Origin: Stereocaulon alpinum
Taxonomy: Eukaryota; Ascomycota; Lecanoromycetes; Lecanorales; Stereocaulaceae
Length of the DNA: 11,776 bases
Direction: 5' to 3'
NCBI GenBank assembly: GCA_018257865.1
Contig: JAEUBA010000296.1
Span: 1 to 11,776 of the forward strand
The translations under genes and the position numbers were made by a program. Below the pieces are notes generated by a model, which made no database searches, was not told where the DNA came from, and saw nothing but the letters and a program-made list of their open reading frames with translations. Below, piece after piece: positions 8,434 through 11,776 of the stretch. The first letter of the stretch is position 1, and each line of letters starts with the position of its first letter.

Positions 8434-8448
8434 ATTGATTGATTGATT
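8434..8448 (-). repeat. (ATTG)n microsatellite, probable LINE 3' tail
   Basis: ATTGATTGATTGATT on the plus strand reads as AATC repeats on the minus strand, placed where the minus-strand LINE copy B should end. Many LINEs end in short simple repeats instead of poly(A). The TG steps are intact. The terminal role is inferred from position; the other copy's 3' end lies outside the window. Confidence 0.55.
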
Positions 8449-8659
8449 TATACGCCTATTCTAGTATCTATATATACTAATAAGGGTGTTCTCTTATATT
8501 ATTAGGAAATCTAGGGGGGTTAAAGGCCCTCTAGACGCGAAAGAAACCTTTCTAAAGTCGCCCCTTCTAGCTAAAAACTTTCGCTTATTAGCTTACTTAT
8601 TATTCTACTCCGCTTATCTAACCTCACCGCTAGGCTCTATAATACTGGTAATAATAATC
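8449..8659 (-). other. LINE copy B 3' UTR
   Basis: The stretch between the end of the ORF2 frame and the AATC tail. The longest stop-free frame of the window lies here on the plus strand (8486-8695, GTG start, 69 codons), antisense to the LINE. It resembles nothing I know and overlaps the end of ORF2, so I treat it as chance. Confidence 0.5.
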
Positions 8660-11600
8660 TCCGTTACCCTAATAGGCCCTATAATACTCCGGTAGCTCCG
8701 CCGCCTTTAGCTTCTACTTACGCTTAGGCTTCTTTATCTTTAGGGTTTTTATTACTAGTTCTACTCTAATAGGGAGTTTAGACTAGGAGAGCTATTCCCT
8801 AGTAAGTTAATACTATATTAGGAATCCTAACTTAACTAGCTATTTCGCAGCTACTCTTATACTAGTAACCTTAGCTAGTATAGTCTTAATATTATAAGTC
8901 TCTACCTCTTTAATAAGCTCCCTTTAAGTGTCGCTAAGCTTTAGGTAGTATAGGAGAATATACTTTATATCCTAATTCCTCTATCTATAACTATAGTAGG
9001 TACTACGGACCCCTAGTACTCTCGCTTTATAAAGGAAGTAGTTAAACCTATTCTTTCTACTTTAGAGTTAGACTACTATCGAGCTTTCTACCTTCTTAAG
9101 CTTTAGGTAGTAGTTATACCTTTCTCTAAATAATAGTTTATTCTATATAGGTATATAAGAGTGCTTAGGGATAGTATCCTTATATACCTCCTACCGCTTA
9201 ATCTACTTTACTATTACCTAGCCTTATATCTTCTTAGCTAGGATACCTACGTCTTAATACTCCTTAATATCCGTTTTTAAGTTATACTAATATACCTTCC
9301 TCCTTATTACTATTACCGCTTAATCCTAATCCTTCACCTTAAGCTCCTATAGGGCCTATTCTTCCTTTTCTAGTAATAGGGTTAGGCGTATTAAGCGCGC
9401 CCTTTCTTTCCTTCCCTATAGTCTCCTATAGATTAAGCGGTTATCTTTAATTATTAAGGGGTATACCCCCCTTAGCGCCTAGTATCTTATAACTAAGGCG
9501 TTTAGATAGGTTTAGATAGGTATAATAACTACTTCCGCTTCTAAAACCTAAACTAGTATTACCTTATATACTCTAAGTACTATCTATAGGTAGTTATTCT
9601 ATATTATCGCGAGCGTCTTAATATACTTTTCTACGGCTCCCCGCCCCCTAGTAGGGGTATACTATATTAGAGTAGCGAATATAAGTATAGGCCTTACCGC
9701 TATACTATATACCTTCCTATACTTCTTAAATATAGCTCCCTAAGTTAATCCTACTAGGTACTTAATCGCCTAGGCTTAAGTAGCGGCCTTTACCTTCACC
9801 TACGCTATATATAGGCCCTAGCGGAGTTTAGTATCGATATATAGCCCTAAGACCCTAATACTCGCTTCTAGCTTAACCTCTACGTTACTAAATTATACTA
9901 TCTCCTTTATATTAAATCTTTTAGGGGCGTATAATAGATATACTAGTTTATACTTCTAAGGCGCGAATATTACCCCGTATATTTTCGCCTATATTTAGTA
10001 GAGCTTATAGGCCTATTCTAGCTATCTATAGTTCGTTTCCGTTATCTTACTATATACTAGTAGATATACGTTATCTACGAATCCTCCTACCTATACTAGG
10101 ATCTTCGCCTTTAAGTATACTTTAATTAGTAGCGTATTAAAGAAGAGGAATAGAATTAGTAATATTAGTAATCCTTATAGAATCCCTATTTCTACCGCCT
10201 TAATTAGACTAGTCCTATCCCCTAAGGTTATTAATATCGCTCTATCCTTAAGGAAGCTTATAGTCTACTAGATAATCCCCTTAGGGATTCCTTTTATCCT
10301 TAAGTTATAGAGCAGCCTTTTATAGGATATATTATCGAATACTTCTACTATATCTAGTAATAGTAAACTCGCTATATTATCCTTACCTTAGTTCTATATT
10401 ATATAGATTAAGTCTATAATAGTCTTTAGGGCTATTTCTACTAAATATCTCTTCCTACCTCCTATCTAGTATTCTAGGAGTAGGTGATTTACTTTAGCTA
10501 TTCCGCTAAGTCGTTTTACTATTACTATCTCTAATACTTTCCTAAGTATATCTAGTAGTATAATAGGTTAATAGGCCTTAGGCTTAAAGTAATTAGTCTT
10601 CTTCAGCTTCTTTAGTATTACTATATTCGCTTCGCAGAACTTCTTTAGGTAGTATCTATAATCTAAGTACGCTTAAAATACCTTTTGAAAGGTCTCCCCT
10701 ATTTCTGTATATACTACTCTTAGGAACTTATTTAGGATCCCTAAAATCCCTAGGGCCTTATCTACTACTAGGTGTTAAATCGTATCCCTTACCTCCTTTA
10801 TAGTAATCTCGCTATCTATTATAATAGACTTTAGGTAATTAGTCCCTTTAATATCCGTTAGGTCTACTAGGGGTAGGAGCGGGAAGAGGACCCTCCTTAA
10901 GGCCTCTATCTTCCCTTTAAAGTCTATCGCTTTATTCCCGTTCCCGTCTTTAATAGCTAGGAATTATAGTAGCTCTTTAAGGTATATACTCCTCTCCCTT
11001 CCCTACTTAGCGAGTTACTATACTCCTCCTAACCTTAGCGATACTCTATAGACCCCCTCCTAGAAAGCTATTATCCTAGTCTTTTATAGGATAGTAACCT
11101 TTTTCCTTTTAGTCTAGCGGAGAGCCTCTTTAGTCTATATATTTCTACTATAGCGGTAGGCCTTAAGCGCTACCTATAATACCTTAGTAACTCTTATATA
11201 TACCCCGTTCTAGTATAGTTTAGCTCCGGCGTAGGGTTCCTTAAATAGGATAATATTCTCTACTACCTCCTATAGCGCAGCTATAAGCTTATTAATATAT
11301 ATATTAATTACTTCCTCTAAGTCTAATAAGTATCTACCTATAACCCTATTTAGGATCCTTACGTATTTCCGGATCTCCTCGCTAGTCGCCTCCGTCTCTA
11401 TCCTTTTCTAAGCTCTCTTTTAGTATACCTAGCGCTTACTTTAGGTCTATTCTAGCTCCGTTATAATTAGTATATAATCTAACCCTATATTAAGGTCTTC
11501 TCTTACTCCGTACTTCGCTATTATATTATACGCGCCTTTAGTTAGGAATATAAGGTCGATAGCGCTCTCTAAGCCCCTATTTTACTATATAACTAACTTC

Positions 11601-11776
11601 TCCGGTAGTCTAAGAATTATCCCCTTCTCTCCTACTACTTCTAGTAGCCTATTTACTATTATATAGTATATAGCTCGTCCTAGGTTATTCTATTAGGGGT
11701 AGTATAGGTTAAAATCCCCTACTATAATATATTCGCCTTCGCTTTCTAAGGCCTCCTTTAGCCTTAGGATAGTTAT
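8660..11776 (-). pseudogene. LINE ORF2 relic (endonuclease-RT-CCHC), copy B
   Basis: This is the replicase of a LINE, which nicks target DNA and reverse-transcribes the element RNA in place. One minus-strand frame (codon first bases 1 modulo 3) holds from 11776 to about 8660 with no frameshift. The endonuclease C-terminal half shows VGDFNL at 11722-11705 and a box reading LDYILI near 11482 (expected Asp-His, the His now Tyr). RT follows: a LLLLDI...FDN motif A with both Asp codons kept (10354 and 10336), and a catalytic box FVDN at 10081-10070 in which the second Asp has become Asn (GAC to AAC). The C-terminal knuckle lies at 8995-8945. A lysine-rich tail (KKPKRK) ends the frame; the true stop is unrecognisable among TAA/TAG codons. 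Stops sit mostly at Gln and Trp positions. Tad1 affiliation is my best guess from the layout. Confidence 0.9.
8945..8995 (-). other. C-terminal CCHC knuckle of LINE ORF2
   Basis: Ligand codons at 8995, 8989, 8962 and 8947 are all TAT or TAC (Tyr) now, spaced as C-x-C-x8-H-x4-C, the form found near the end of many LINE ORF2 proteins. The equivalent site in copy A is at 189-139. One codon N-terminal of the first ligand, copy A still has CGC (Arg) where copy B has TAC, showing a two-step CG-to-TA change. Confidence 0.75.

Larger units (their letters stand above)
8434..11776 (-). mobile_element. LINE (Tad1-like) copy B, 3' part, runs off right edge
   Basis: This non-LTR retrotransposon lies on the minus strand and comprises ORF2 from within its endonuclease domain to its C-terminus, a short 3' UTR (about 8449-8660) and a probable AATC-repeat tail. 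It shares 1121 ungapped columns with copy A at the left edge. The 5' part (ORF1 and the endonuclease start) is beyond the window. It is inactivated throughout by RIP-type changes. Confidence 0.85.

Noticed and set aside
8486..8695. 69-codon plus-strand open frame with GTG start and hydrophobic C-terminus
   Set aside because: It lies antisense to the LINE 3' UTR and the end of ORF2, lacks ATG and resembles no family. In a window where all true frames are RIP-damaged, one short open frame is expected by chance.
1..11776. AT-rich bacterial or organelle DNA
   Set aside because: The composition comes from CA/TG loss and not general AT bias (CG, CC and GG persist), and fungal-type gypsy and LINE relics fill the window.

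Overview
The window looks like a fragment of a repeat island from a filamentous ascomycete genome that has been heavily mutated by repeat-induced point mutation (RIP). CpA and TpG are almost absent: I count six (4 CA, 2 TG) in positions 1201-3000. TpA is correspondingly in large excess on both strands, stop codons fill every frame, and ATG has nearly vanished. I found no intact gene. What can be recognised are corpses of retrotransposons whose old reading frames can still be followed because the damage is point mutation and not indels.

Layout. 1-1121 (- strand): the 3' part of a LINE ORF2 (non-LTR reverse transcriptase C-terminal half plus a CCHC tail), cut at its 5' side at 1121/1122. 1122-about 4295 (+): Ty3/gypsy pol of the chromovirus type, with RT, RNase H, HHCC integrase, GPY/F-like module and chromodomain all in one unbroken frame, but without gag or protease. 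About 4270-4700 (+): polypurine-like tract and a probable 3' LTR with a G-rich tract, a palindrome and a TATA-like box. About 4700-5750: unassigned RIP-mutated DNA with a glycine-rich (+) or proline-rich (-) open stretch. 7300-about 5750 (-): Gag of a gypsy-type element with a CCHC zinc-knuckle fossil, and probably its 5' leader or LTR from 7300 upward. 7754-8096: tandem duplication of a 164-172 bp unit of unknown nature. 8323-8448: two small unmutated repeats, the second probably the 3' tail of the next LINE. 8434-11776 (-): a much longer copy of the same LINE, with 3' UTR and ORF2 from the C-terminal knuckle back to the end of the endonuclease domain; it runs off the right edge.

The two LINE copies align without a gap over 1121 columns (offset 8806); every difference I checked is a transition, and many are CG in one copy against TA in the other. 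The RIP changes have hit catalytic codons specifically (Asp to Asn in RT and RNase H, Glu to Lys in the integrase, the second Asp of the LINE FxDD box), so every element is dead twice over: by stop codons and by active-site loss. The genes do not work together as a system. They are nested and rearranged insertions inactivated by genome defence. The most informative content is the mutation pattern itself, the junctions, and a few segments that escaped mutation.
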